From Dyadobacter sp. CY326 (GTDB taxonomy: Bacteria > Bacteroidota > Bacteroidia > Cytophagales > Spirosomataceae): a stretch of 64,000 nucleotides of DNA. Under the pieces are notes generated by a model. That model saw nothing but the letters and a program-made list of their open reading frames with translations. It did not search any database and was not told where the DNA came from. The position numbers and the translations under genes are program-made. The stretch lies in NCBI RefSeq assembly GCF_021390515.1, contig NZ_JAJUXI010000001.1, forward strand, positions 1 to 64,000, read 5' to 3'. Of the stretch, positions 35,472 to 43,644 are shown piece by piece (position 1 is the stretch's first letter; the number at the start of each line of letters is the position of its first letter).

Positions 35472-35606
35472 TTAAATCGAGTTAGCGTCAATGCGATCAT
35501 ATTCCTGGTGGGTTCCAATAAAACGGATAAATGCCCATTGTTTCTCAAAATTGAACTTTACGGTCAGCCGGTAAGCATTGCCTTTTACATTACCCACGCA
35601 AAAAAC
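35472..35606 (-). pseudogene. higB: higB toxin remnant, C-terminal 44 residues
   Basis: The minus-strand frame ends TAA at 35472, three bases before the higA start, and reads GNVKGNAYRLTVKF, WAFIRFIGTHQEYDRID: the conserved back half of HigB mRNA interferases. A TAG stop precedes it at 35607-35609 and there is no start codon or N-terminal half; the globin gene stop is only 8 bases further on. So the first half of higB was deleted, possibly together with sequence up to the globin gene. Confidence 0.85.
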
Positions 35607-35614
35607 CTACTCCA

Positions 35615-35986
35615 TCAACTATTCACCATAAAAAACGCTGTTCTGGGGAATCTGTTGAATAACTCATCCTTTAATTCCTTGCTGATGGAAAGGCTTCCTA
35701 CGGCTGAGAACATGCATTGCAGCCAGGCGATGGCGTCGTCTTCCGTGATGACGTGCGGCATGTGGCGGGCGCGCATCATGGGGTGGCCGTGGACGTCGGA
35801 GTAAAGTTGCGGGCCTCCTAGAAATTGGGTCAGGAAGAGGCGTTGTTTTTCTTTAATCTCATCTTTATCACTTTTGAAAAGTCTGGAAATGAGTTCGTGT
35901 GAAAAGACCAGATCGTAGAATTTATCGGTTAATTGCCTGAGCGCGGCGTCGCCGCCAATGCGCTCGTAGAGAGAAGCTTCATTCAT
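35615..35986 (-). CDS. group 2 truncated haemoglobin
   Basis: 123 residues, 2-on-2 globin. Signatures: LYERIGGDAALRQLTDKFYDLV, FLTQFLGGPQLYSDVHGHPMMRARHMPHVI with the proximal His, and DDAIAWLQCMF typical of group 2 (TrHbO). Likely oxygen or NO handling in the cytoplasm. The stop is close to the higB remnant, but the protein appears complete at its C-terminus. Confidence 0.92.
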   Translation of the reverse strand: MNEASLYERIGGDAALRQLTDKFYDLVFSHELISRLFKSDKDEIKEKQRLFLTQFLGGPQLYSDVHGHPMMRARHMPHVITEDDAIAWLQCMFSAVGSLSISKELKDELFNRFPRTAFFMVNS

Positions 35987-35993
35987 TTTATAA

Positions 35994-36767
35994 TCAATTT
36001 TCGAACCGTAAATGCTTCACTGACGCCCCGGATCTGGCCAGCTCTGTCAGTGACTCAATGCCAATATCGAGGTGCATTTTTACATAATTGGTCGTTACTT
36101 TTTTGTCACTGTCTTCCGTTTTCACACCCTCCGGAACCAGCGGATTGTCTGAAACCAACAACAATGCGCCATGCGGAATAGAATTGGCGAAACCGACTAT
36201 AAAAATAGTCGCCGTTTCCATATCAATAGCGATTGCGCGAATGTCGCGGAGATATTCTTTGAAACTGTCGTCATGCTCCCAAATCCTGCGGTTGGTTGTG
36301 TAAACCGTCCCCGTCCAGTAATCCATCTTGTGCTTTGCAATGCTAGCCGAAACCGTGCTTTGCAACCGAAACGACGGCAATGCCGGAATTTCCGAAGGCA
36401 TGTAATCGTCGCTCGTTCCTTCCCCGCGAATGGCGGCAATGGGCAGAATCAAATCCCCAACCTGCGTTTTTTTCAGACCACCGCATTTACCCAAAAACAA
36501 AACAGCCTTTGGATTAATGGCTGATAACAAGTCCATTACGGTGGCAGCCATCGGACTTCCCATTCCAAAATTAATGATCGTAATGTCCTTGGCCGTAGCC
36601 GTTTGCATGGCCCGTCCCTGCCCTTTCACCTGCACATCAAATTTCTCCGCGAACATGGTCACATAATTCCCAAAATTGGTTAACAAAATGTAACTCCCGA
36701 ACTCTTCAACAGCCGTGCCCGTGTAGCGCGGAAGCCAGTTTTCAACGATTTGTTCTTTGGTAGTCAT
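35994..36767 (-). CDS. amn: AMP nucleosidase (short form)
   Basis: 257 residues, phosphorylase-superfamily fold. NFGMGSPMAATVMDLLSA, LFLGKCGGLKKTQVGDLILP, IDMETATIFIVGF and LVSDNPLVPEGVKT are the substrate and ribose-binding segments. Family members of this length hydrolyse AMP to adenine and ribose-5-phosphate. Starts 27 bases upstream of the convergent/divergent boundary with the HsdR-like gene; globin gene follows 7 bases later, so both may be in one transcript. Confidence 0.88.
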   Translation of the reverse strand: MTTKEQIVENWLPRYTGTAVEEFGSYILLTNFGNYVTMFAEKFDVQVKGQGRAMQTATAKDITIINFGMGSPMAATVMDLLSAINPKAVLFLGKCGGLKKTQVGDLILPIAAIRGEGTSDDYMPSEIPALPSFRLQSTVSASIAKHKMDYWTGTVYTTNRRIWEHDDSFKEYLRDIRAIAIDMETATIFIVGFANSIPHGALLLVSDNPLVPEGVKTEDSDKKVTTNYVKMHLDIGIESLTELARSGASVKHLRFEN

Positions 36768-36817
36768 GAAATCTCTAAGTTTATTGGCTGCCTTTGCTGC
36801 GATGCGTATCTTCGTTC

Positions 36818-37267
36818 ATGGAATCTCTGAACCTCCCTGAATTCGCTTACAAAGTTAAGCAGGTTAACGGGAAACCGCATATTTTCGACATCATACGCAG
36901 GAAATTCGTCTCGCTTACACCGGAGGAATGGGTCAGGCAACATTTTATTCATTTGCTCATTACCGAATACGGTTATCCCAAGTCACTCTTCGCCGTGGAA
37001 ACCGGCATGCAATACAACACACTGGCCAAAAGAACAGACATTATGATTTTGTCGGGCGACTCCCTTCCCTTTCTTTTGGTTGAATGCAAAGCGCCTTTCA
37101 TTTCCGTGAATGATGCCACTTTTGCCCAAATAAGCCGGTACAATTTCACTTTACAACCTCAATATCTGGCCGTTACCAATGGATTAAGCCATTATTGCTT
37201 CCAAGCTGTGAATGGACAAATCCACTTCCTCGACGACTTCCCAAAATACCGCGAATTAAACAATTAA
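36818..37267 (+). CDS. HsdR N-terminal-like nuclease-fold protein
   Basis: 149 residues from ATG 36818 (the in-frame start at 36794 is too close to the divergent amn start). VRQHFIHLLITEYGYP, TDIMILS and LLVECKAP form the restriction-endonuclease-like core (D, E-x-K) of the type I HsdR N-terminal family. Standing alone, with no HsdM/HsdS genes near, it is the short housekeeping form found throughout Bacteroidota. Role unknown, probably DNA related. Confidence 0.85.
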   Translation: MESLNLPEFAYKVKQVNGKPHIFDIIRRKFVSLTPEEWVRQHFIHLLITEYGYPKSLFAVETGMQYNTLAKRTDIMILSGDSLPFLLVECKAPFISVNDATFAQISRYNFTLQPQYLAVTNGLSHYCFQAVNGQIHFLDDFPKYRELNN

Positions 37268-37277
37268 ATTTATTGGC

Positions 37278-37317
37278 TTAAAAAACGAAAACCTGCCCGA
37301 CAAGTGTCGGACAGGTT
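37278..37317 (-). terminator. terminator of the YceI gene
   Basis: Arms AACCTGCCCGAC (37290-37301) and GTCGGACAGGTT (37306-37317) with a single mismatch; on the minus strand the stem is followed by TTTTCGTTTTTT. It lies 33 bases past the yceI stop and may also serve the convergent HsdR-like gene. Confidence 0.8.
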
Positions 37318-37349
37318 AATACTATTAGCCATGAAAATAAAAAAGTGAA

Positions 37350-37973
37350 TTATTTTGCAGCAACCAATTTCACGTCAATTGTGAAATCGTCGTTGATCAT
37401 TTTATCTCCCAAGTTTTCAAAGAAAGACTTAGAGTTGTATTTAATATCATATTTCGAACGGTCAACAACCAATGTTCCAGTTGCTTCCGCACCGGCAGCA
37501 GTTGTTTTAACCGTTACAGGGAAAGTTACAGGCTTTGTGATTCCTTTGATCGTAAGATCGCCAGTTACTTCGTAAACGCCTGTTGATTTTGGAGTTGCTT
37601 TTGTTACCACGAATGTAGCATTCGGGTGTTTTGCGACTGAAAAGAAATCATCTGATTTCAAGTGACCGATCAATTTTGCATTGTATTCTTTGTCCGTAAG
37701 GTCCGTACAAGTAATGCTGGTCAAATCTGCAACGAATTTTCCGCCAGTCAATTTAGCGCCGTCCATTGTGATTGTTCCTTCTTTCAAAGCAATTTTGCCA
37801 GTGTGCTCGCCAGTCACTTTTTTACCCAACCAGGTAAGTTCACTTTTAGCGGTGTTTACTTTAAGATTTGTAGCTTTTTTGCCATTGTCTTCTGCTGAAA
37901 CCGATGCAGAAACGAAAAGGGCAACTGTTAGAGAGGCGATAAAAAATTTCACAGATTTCATTGTAGTTTTCAT
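37350..37973 (-). CDS. YceI-family periplasmic lipid-binding protein
   Basis: 207 residues from the ATG at 37973 (further Met at 37961). Signal peptide to about residue 23 (SASVSAEDN), then the YceI lipocalin-like beta barrel: KSELTWLGKKVTGEHTGKI, LTSITCTDLTDKEYN, FFSVAKHPNATFV and TLVVDRSKYDIKYNSKSF. Binds polyisoprenoid or similar lipids. MarR gene lies directly upstream on the same strand (66 bases), a common pairing. Confidence 0.92.
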   Translation of the reverse strand: MKTTMKSVKFFIASLTVALFVSASVSAEDNGKKATNLKVNTAKSELTWLGKKVTGEHTGKIALKEGTITMDGAKLTGGKFVADLTSITCTDLTDKEYNAKLIGHLKSDDFFSVAKHPNATFVVTKATPKSTGVYEVTGDLTIKGITKPVTFPVTVKTTAAGAEATGTLVVDRSKYDIKYNSKSFFENLGDKMINDDFTIDVKLVAAK

Positions 37974-38039
37974 TTTTGAATTAATTGATTGTTTAATTAT
38001 TGGGTTATTCATTTCATGGTAATTCTCTAATAATCAGCA

Positions 38040-38498
38040 TTAACTGTCCGACTCGCGAAGCTTATCAAGCAACGCACTCACTTGTTCTGCCTCCTCAGCC
38101 GTGAGCACATTGAAGCGGTTTTCCCATTCCTCCACGTGCGGATCAAGTTCTTTGAGCAATTGCAGTCCTTCTTCGGTGATCACAACATCCACTGCGCGCC
38201 TGTCATTGGGACAAGACGAGCGTTTAGCAAGGTTTTTAGCCAACAATTTGTCGACCAACCGCGATGTGTTTGAATTTTTATCCAGCATTCTTTCGGTAAT
38301 ATCACTTACCTTGATCGGCGTCATTTGCTGACCGCGTAAAATGCGCAAAACATTATATTGCTGACTTGTGATGTCGTATTCTTTGAAAAATTCCAGTTGC
38401 TTGTATTCCAGCCAATTGCTCGTATAAACAAGGTTCAATGCGAGGCGCTGATAGACGCTTCGAAATTTTTTTTGTTTGATATCAGTTTCAATGGACAT
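38040..38498 (-). CDS. MarR-family transcriptional regulator
   Basis: 152 residues from the ATG at 38498 (longer frame would start inside the operator-like palindrome). Winged helix with QQYNVLRILRGQQMTPIKVSDITERMLDKNSNTSRLVDKLLAKNLAKRSSCPNDRRAVDVVITEEG. Short leader (about 10 bases from -7 box to start). Likely represses itself and the downstream yceI; inducer unknown. Confidence 0.9.
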   Translation of the reverse strand: MSIETDIKQKKFRSVYQRLALNLVYTSNWLEYKQLEFFKEYDITSQQYNVLRILRGQQMTPIKVSDITERMLDKNSNTSRLVDKLLAKNLAKRSSCPNDRRAVDVVITEEGLQLLKELDPHVEEWENRFNVLTAEEAEQVSALLDKLRESDS

Positions 38499-38507
38499 GT
38501 TAACTGG

Positions 38508-38549
38508 CAAATGTAAATTATGATGTATATACATTTAATGTTGTAACAT
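38508..38549 (-). promoter_or_regulatory. marR promoter with two palindromes
   Basis: TACATTTG on the minus strand (38508-38515) fits TAnnTTTG. Just upstream are the perfect palindrome ATGTATATACAT (38523-38534) and the inverted repeat ATGTT-GT-AACAT (38538-38549), spaced like two sites on one face of the helix. Placement around the promoter suits autorepression by MarR. Confidence 0.5.
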
Positions 38550-38663
38550 CTATTTGTGCGGGATTGGTTTCATTTGATAAAAAGATTTTAAAAAAAGTTC
38601 TTGAAATCCACTTAAAACGCTTCCTAAACGCCGTAAAAGAACCTTATATAAATTTTTACATTA

Positions 38664-39242
38664 ATGATATTGCTAAAAAAGCCTCTTATCCTGGCATCCA
38701 ATTCTCCAAGACGAAAGCAATTACTGACAGATGCAGGTTTCGATTTTACAGTTGAAGTGCTTCCAACGGATGAAAGTTATCCCGCCGATTTGCCTGCCGA
38801 GCAAGTTGCCGATTACATTTCCAAAGGAAAGGCACAGATGTTTTTGAATGCACGACCGGATTCCCTTGTCTTAACCGCAGACACCATCGTCGTTGCGGAT
38901 CACGAGATTCTGGGAAAGCCGGCAGATGAGCGCGAAGCCTTCAAAATGTTGCGCAAGCTTTCTGGCAAAAAACACATAGTAATCACTTCCGTAAGCTTGT
39001 TAGCTGGCGAAAGCATTCAAACTATTTCTGATGTTGCCGAAGTATCTCTGCGTGAATTGGAAGATTGGGAAATAACTTATTATATTGAACAATACAAACC
39101 TTTCGACAAAGCAGGCGCTTATGGCATTCAGGAATGGATCGGGATGACGGGTGTTGACAGAATTGAAGGATCATTTTATACGATTATGGGCTTGCCGGTG
39201 CACATTGTGTACGAGATGTTGAAGCCTTATTTTACCAAATAA
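38664..39242 (+). CDS. maf: Maf-family nucleoside triphosphate pyrophosphatase
   Basis: 192 residues. Maf signatures LASNSPRRKQLLTDAGFDF, LTADTIVVADHEILGKP, KAGAYGIQEW and GSFYTIMGLPVH. Hydrolyses non-canonical (for example methylated) NTPs to monophosphates, a house-cleaning role. Starts after the marR operator on the opposite strand. Confidence 0.94.
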   Translation: MILLKKPLILASNSPRRKQLLTDAGFDFTVEVLPTDESYPADLPAEQVADYISKGKAQMFLNARPDSLVLTADTIVVADHEILGKPADEREAFKMLRKLSGKKHIVITSVSLLAGESIQTISDVAEVSLRELEDWEITYYIEQYKPFDKAGAYGIQEWIGMTGVDRIEGSFYTIMGLPVHIVYEMLKPYFTK

Positions 39243-39273
39243 CCGACTAATGCCGCAATGAGGCGTGTTTCCA

Positions 39274-40785
39274 ATGATTGCAGATAAGTCAAAGTTTGTC
39301 CCGCGCGTTTGTTACGAGATTTTTGTCCGCTCTTTTTGCGATTCAAACGGCGATGGAATTGGTGATATCAATGGCATTATCTCAAAACTGGATTACCTGA
39401 ACGAGCTGGGCATTGAGGCGATTTGGCTCACGCCGATCCATCCCTCGCCGAGTTATCACAAATATGATGTGACCGACTATTATGCCATTGAGCCCGAATA
39501 TGGCACAATGGACGACTTCAAGCGCTTGCTGGATGCCGCTCACGCGCACGGGATTCACATTTATCTTGACCTGATCATTAACCACACCAGCACGCTGCAC
39601 CCTTGGTTTTCGGAAGCGCGAAAGAGCAATTCGAATGAATTCCGAAATTTTTACTGGTGGATGACGCCGCCGCAAATTGAAGCGCTGGGCATTTCAACGC
39701 GCGAAACTTCCGACGATTCACAAGTGGTTTATCCATGGCATGAAAACCTGGAAGATCCTGAAAAATATTATGGCTTGTTTTTCAAAGGCATGCCGGATCT
39801 GAATTATCATTCCGAAGCATTGCGCGACGAACTTGAAAAAATCATCCGATTTTGGCTCGTTGAAATTGGTGTGGATGGTTTCAGGCTGGACGCTGCGAGG
39901 CACATTTATCCCGATTGGGAGAAGCATTTGAGCATTGAATTCTGGCAGTATTTTTCAAATATCGTGCAGGAAGTGAAGCCCGATGCATTCACAGTTGGCG
40001 AAGTTTGGGCGGAAACGGAAGAGGTGGCACCCTATTTCAGATATCTGGACGCGACCTTTCATTTCGACCTGAGTTTTGCTTTGCAACGGATGCTGATTGG
40101 CGAAAGGGATGAGGAAATTGTTGAAAAACTCCAAGCGAGTTATGCGCTTTTTGAAAAATACAATCCCTTGTTTGTGGACGCCATTATGCTGACCAATCAC
40201 GATCAGGACCGCATTGGCAGCGTCACGGGAAATCACAAAGCGAAGATCAAAATGGCTGCAAGCATTCTGCTCACTTTGCCCGGTCAGCCTTACATTTATT
40301 ATGGAGAGGAAATCGGCATGCTTGGCACAAAGCCCGATCCCTACATTCGGGAGCCGTTTCTTTGGACAAATAATGAGCCCGAAAGTGGAAACACAAGCTG
40401 GATTGAAGCGCAGTTTTCAACAACCGACACCGTGGCGCCATTAGAAATCCAGCAGGCCGACCCGGAATCTGTTTTCAATCATTACCGCACCTTAATTCAG
40501 CTTCGCAAATCGGAGCCGGCGCTGGCGCAAATCTTCGCACCCAACCTGCATCGCGTGTGTCTGCACGACAACCAAATGCTCGCATATCTGCGCCCCCATA
40601 TAGATAAGTCACTGATTATCATGCATAATTTAAGCCAATTTTCAAAACCGATTTTAATGCCCGCGGATAAAGCCGACTTTGTTCATATTGTTTTCTCAAA
40701 TGATCCACAACACAGCGAGCTCTTGACAAAAATGGAACTCGCCCCTTATTGCAGCCTGATTCTGGCTTCCATTCCCAATCGCTAA
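39274..40785 (+). CDS. GH13 alpha-amylase/alpha-glucosidase-family enzyme
   Basis: 503 residues from ATG 39274 (a GTG at 39265 is less likely). No signal peptide, so cytoplasmic. TIM-barrel GH13 blocks: CYEIFVRSFCDSNGDGIGD, LDLIINHTS, DGFRLDAARH (nucleophile Asp), GEVWAE (acid/base Glu) and MLTNHDQDRIGS (third Asp), then a beta-sandwich C-domain. Subfamily of trehalose synthase/oligo-1,6-glucosidase type; the linkage specificity is not clear. Confidence 0.9.
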   Translation: MIADKSKFVPRVCYEIFVRSFCDSNGDGIGDINGIISKLDYLNELGIEAIWLTPIHPSPSYHKYDVTDYYAIEPEYGTMDDFKRLLDAAHAHGIHIYLDLIINHTSTLHPWFSEARKSNSNEFRNFYWWMTPPQIEALGISTRETSDDSQVVYPWHENLEDPEKYYGLFFKGMPDLNYHSEALRDELEKIIRFWLVEIGVDGFRLDAARHIYPDWEKHLSIEFWQYFSNIVQEVKPDAFTVGEVWAETEEVAPYFRYLDATFHFDLSFALQRMLIGERDEEIVEKLQASYALFEKYNPLFVDAIMLTNHDQDRIGSVTGNHKAKIKMAASILLTLPGQPYIYYGEEIGMLGTKPDPYIREPFLWTNNEPESGNTSWIEAQFSTTDTVAPLEIQQADPESVFNHYRTLIQLRKSEPALAQIFAPNLHRVCLHDNQMLAYLRPHIDKSLIIMHNLSQFSKPILMPADKADFVHIVFSNDPQHSELLTKMELAPYCSLILASIPNR

Positions 40786-40875
40786 CTCGCTTTCTCGCAG
40801 CTAAACAGTAGGTTAGAATTACTTTTCTGCTTTACAGGGCATTAATCTCTTCCATTCACCCTTACGCACGAAAAG

Positions 40876-41886
40876 ATGAAGCTCCGCTATTTGGCCATAT
40901 TTTTCCTTTTAATTAATTCTCAAATTTCTTTTGCCCAAAAGTCATATCCGACGATGGGAAGGGTCATTTATGAGGACGCCGCATTTGAAAAATTGCTCTC
41001 GAAAGATGCAAAAATTGAAGTGCTCGCTTCCGGTTTTGAATGGTCCGAAGGCCCGGTTTGGGTGAAGGACAGCAGTTTTCTGTTGTTTTCTGATGTGCCC
41101 AAAAACAAAGTTTATAAATGGGACGAAAAAAGTGGGTTGTCGGTTTTTCTGGAACCTTCGGGTTATACGGGAAGAGGTGTTTACAGCGACGAACAGGGAA
41201 GCAACGGACTCATTATTGACAGCAAAGGCCGTCTCGTTTCATGCGAACATGGTGATCGCCGCATTTCAGCATTGCCATTGAAAGGAGGAGGAAAAATCAC
41301 GCTTGCCGACAATTTTGAAGGAAAGCGGTTTAATAGTCCAAATGATGTCGCAGAGCACTCCAATGGCAGTTATTACTTCACAGATCCGCCTTATGGGATG
41401 GCCAAAAAGCATCAGGACCCAAATCGGGAAACTGATAAATTTGGCGTTTATCGCATTGCAAAAGATGGAAAAGTAAGCTTGCAAATTCCAGACCTCACCC
41501 GACCGAACGGATTGGCTTTCTCACCGGACGGCAAGATGCTCTATGTCGCCCAATCCGACCCTGAAAAGGCCGTGATTATGGCTTACAATGTGGATGAAGG
41601 CGGCAATGTTGGAAAAGGAAAACTGATATTCGATGCAACGCCAATGGTGAAAGCAGGGAAAGCCGGCTTACCCGATGGTCTCAAAATTGATAAAGACGGC
41701 AATCTTTGGTCTTCCGGGCCCGGAGGAATGTTGATCCTGACGCCTGCCGGAAAACTCCTGGGCAGACTGGAAATGGGCGAACTCACCTCCAATTGCGCCT
41801 GGGGCAATGACGGCTCAACGCTTTACATGACCGTGGACGGTTATATTTGCAGGATCAAAACGAACACCAAAGGCGCTGGCTGGTAA
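40876..41886 (+). CDS. SMP-30/gluconolactonase-family exported protein
   Basis: 336 residues, signal peptide (1-20, ending SFAQK). Six-bladed beta-propeller with FEWSEGPVWVKDSSFLLFSDVPKNKVYKW, NSPNDVAEHSNGSYYFTDPPYGM, TRPNGLAFSPDGKMLYVAQSD and LPDGLKIDKDGNLW, the standard SGL metal-binding layout. Probably a periplasmic sugar lactonase. Ends one base before the convergent lipoprotein stop. Confidence 0.9.
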   Translation: MKLRYLAIFFLLINSQISFAQKSYPTMGRVIYEDAAFEKLLSKDAKIEVLASGFEWSEGPVWVKDSSFLLFSDVPKNKVYKWDEKSGLSVFLEPSGYTGRGVYSDEQGSNGLIIDSKGRLVSCEHGDRRISALPLKGGGKITLADNFEGKRFNSPNDVAEHSNGSYYFTDPPYGMAKKHQDPNRETDKFGVYRIAKDGKVSLQIPDLTRPNGLAFSPDGKMLYVAQSDPEKAVIMAYNVDEGGNVGKGKLIFDATPMVKAGKAGLPDGLKIDKDGNLWSSGPGGMLILTPAGKLLGRLEMGELTSNCAWGNDGSTLYMTVDGYICRIKTNTKGAGW

Positions 41887-42432
41887 TCAGCGATTTTCAA
41901 CTTTTCTCACTGAACGCAGGTCACTTTCAACATCTCTTTTTACCGACGTCCAATTGGTTTTGCCATTGCGATAAATGTTGGTGTAAGCGCGGTAAAGCAC
42001 AAGCTGATCCGAGCTGATCCTGTCCAATTGATCTGATAAAAGGTCCTTTTGAGACGTTTTGGCTGTTTTATATTCACTGATTAAAACATTATAACGACTT
42101 TCCAGGTTGTCGAGCTCATACAGAACAACCTCCGCTAGCTTGTCCATTTCCTGATACTGCGACACCAGTTGCTGGTTGTAATCAGCACTTCCCGGCGAGC
42201 TTGTAATACGTGAATCATCCCTTATGCCGTCTGTCGCAACTTTGTCATAATCCCTTTTGTAAGTGCCGTTGTTGGAGCGATAGTCGGAGTCGTAAGTGCG
42301 TTCCGAGCCGTCGCGGCTGCTCGCTGATGATGTGCCGTGTCGCTGGTCATAACGTCTTTGCAATTGCTGAGAACACGACAAGCTAACTACTGCCAGAACA
42401 GCCATTAAGCTTATTAAATAGATTTTTTTCAC
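41887..42432 (-). CDS. lipoprotein of unknown function with helical C-terminus
   Basis: 181 residues: lipobox SLSC (Cys20), then a low-complexity Ser/Arg/Asp/Tyr-rich linker (HGTSSASSRDGSERTYDSDYRS), then a helical domain (about 85-181) of Leu/Glu/Lys repeats. Likely an outer-membrane- or periplasm-anchored structural protein. Next gene upstream on the same strand begins 12 bases away (beta-barrel), so the two are probably one operon. Confidence 0.7.
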   Translation of the reverse strand: MKKIYLISLMAVLAVVSLSCSQQLQRRYDQRHGTSSASSRDGSERTYDSDYRSNNGTYKRDYDKVATDGIRDDSRITSSPGSADYNQQLVSQYQEMDKLAEVVLYELDNLESRYNVLISEYKTAKTSQKDLLSDQLDRISSDQLVLYRAYTNIYRNGKTNWTSVKRDVESDLRSVRKVENR

Positions 42433-42444
42433 GGGTTTCTGTTG

Positions 42445-42963
42445 TTAAAAGTTATGTCGTAATCCAATGCTTAGATTGGGATTTAAATAAAAGAATTTTG
42501 GAATTAATTCCAGATAGCCACCGCCTTCCACAAATAATGAGGTAGGTTTTTCGGCAAAAAAGAACTCTAAACCAACCGTTACCGATGGTCCGGTAGAAAT
42601 GTTGGTGGTGTAAACCGACTTCACATTCTTATTCGGATAATAACGCCGCGAATTAACCTGAAAACCCGGGCCGGCATACGCAGTCATACGATCATTTAGA
42701 AAATGCGTATACCAAAGATAGGTTGCATTGAACATGATGCCAACGCTGCCAAGGTCGTCGTTGCTCACTTTATAATTGTCCTTGCTTTTAAAAAGTCCAA
42801 TATAAGTTCCTATGCTGATATCCAATGCATTGCGGTCGCCATATTTCCTGATACTCACCGCATTGGGCTCACCAACTTCTAGCCCCACGGCCCATTTTTG
42901 CGTTTGAGCCAAGGCCGGAACGGCACTAAAAAGCAGAAGTGTAAAGAGAATAATGTTTTTCAT
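42445..42963 (-). CDS. small outer-membrane beta-barrel-like protein
   Basis: 172 residues from ATG 42963. Signal peptide (ends about ALAQT), then an alternating aromatic beta pattern (WAVGLEVGEPNAVSIRKY, GPGFQVNSRRYY, LFVEGGGYLELIPK) and a terminal Phe (LRHNF), the typical ending for OM barrels. No known family. Cotranscribed with the downstream lipoprotein, probably as a barrel plus a lipoprotein partner. Confidence 0.75.
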   Translation of the reverse strand: MKNIILFTLLLFSAVPALAQTQKWAVGLEVGEPNAVSIRKYGDRNALDISIGTYIGLFKSKDNYKVSNDDLGSVGIMFNATYLWYTHFLNDRMTAYAGPGFQVNSRRYYPNKNVKSVYTTNISTGPSVTVGLEFFFAEKPTSLFVEGGGYLELIPKFFYLNPNLSIGLRHNF

Positions 42964-43134
42964 AGGCGTTTCCAAAATAGCCAATGCAACAAAAATGGTG
43001 CCATAATGATGGTGTGCCATTCATGTTTCCTTTCGATCAAAATCAAAGGACGGTTTTGTTTCAGGATCAATTTCTTTCTAATATTGAGCCTCATTTGATT
43101 CATTCAGCCGTTTTTCAACAAACTTCAAACGCAC

Positions 43135-43644
43135 GTGGCCGAACCGCAGAACAGTAAAATTTTTAATGCCAAGGATTTAATAGCTTATTTTATCGTCGCG
43201 GGGACCGGTGCTGTTATTCAGTTAATTTCCAGTAGTTTAATTCAAGATTGGTTTGATATTTCGTGGAGCGCATCCATCGTTCCCTCCTATCTTGTCGGGC
43301 TGATATGGGGCTTTACGCTGACCAAGCTTTTCGCATTCAATGCACGTCAAAGTAATCAGACGCGCCGTGAAATGGTTAAGTTTTTCATGGTCGCAATGGT
43401 TTCAATGGTTGTTACCAAAGTTGGAGCGGATCTTTCTTACGAAGTCGTGACCAATTATTTGGGTTATGGCATTTACGAAGCCAAGCTTCCATTTGGTAAG
43501 AAAGACGTGAATATTACAGAGATGGCCTGTTACATTTTTGGGCAAGGTTGCAGCTTCGTCAGCAACTATATTCTGCACAAAACCTTCACATTCAAAAGCA
43601 CTGGCTTTTACGATCGGTTGAAAGAATTGATCAAAGAATCTTAA
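43135..43644 (+). CDS. GtrA-like membrane protein
   Basis: 169 residues, GTG start. Four membrane helices: LIAYFIVAGTGAVIQLISSSL, SIVPSYLVGLIWGFTLTKLFAF, MVKFFMVAMVSMVVTKV and YIFGQGCSFVSNYILHKTFTF. The F...AF and SNYILHKTFTF segments match GtrA, which helps move sugar-lipids in O-antigen or teichoic acid modification. Convergent with the thiolase gene (4-base overlap). Confidence 0.8.
   Translation: MAEPQNSKIFNAKDLIAYFIVAGTGAVIQLISSSLIQDWFDISWSASIVPSYLVGLIWGFTLTKLFAFNARQSNQTRREMVKFFMVAMVSMVVTKVGADLSYEVVTNYLGYGIYEAKLPFGKKDVNITEMACYIFGQGCSFVSNYILHKTFTFKSTGFYDRLKELIKES

Noticed and set aside
36818..37267. Restriction-modification locus
   Set aside because: Only the HsdR N-terminal-like fragment is present; no methylase or specificity gene nearby, and the short form is a common stand-alone gene in the phylum.
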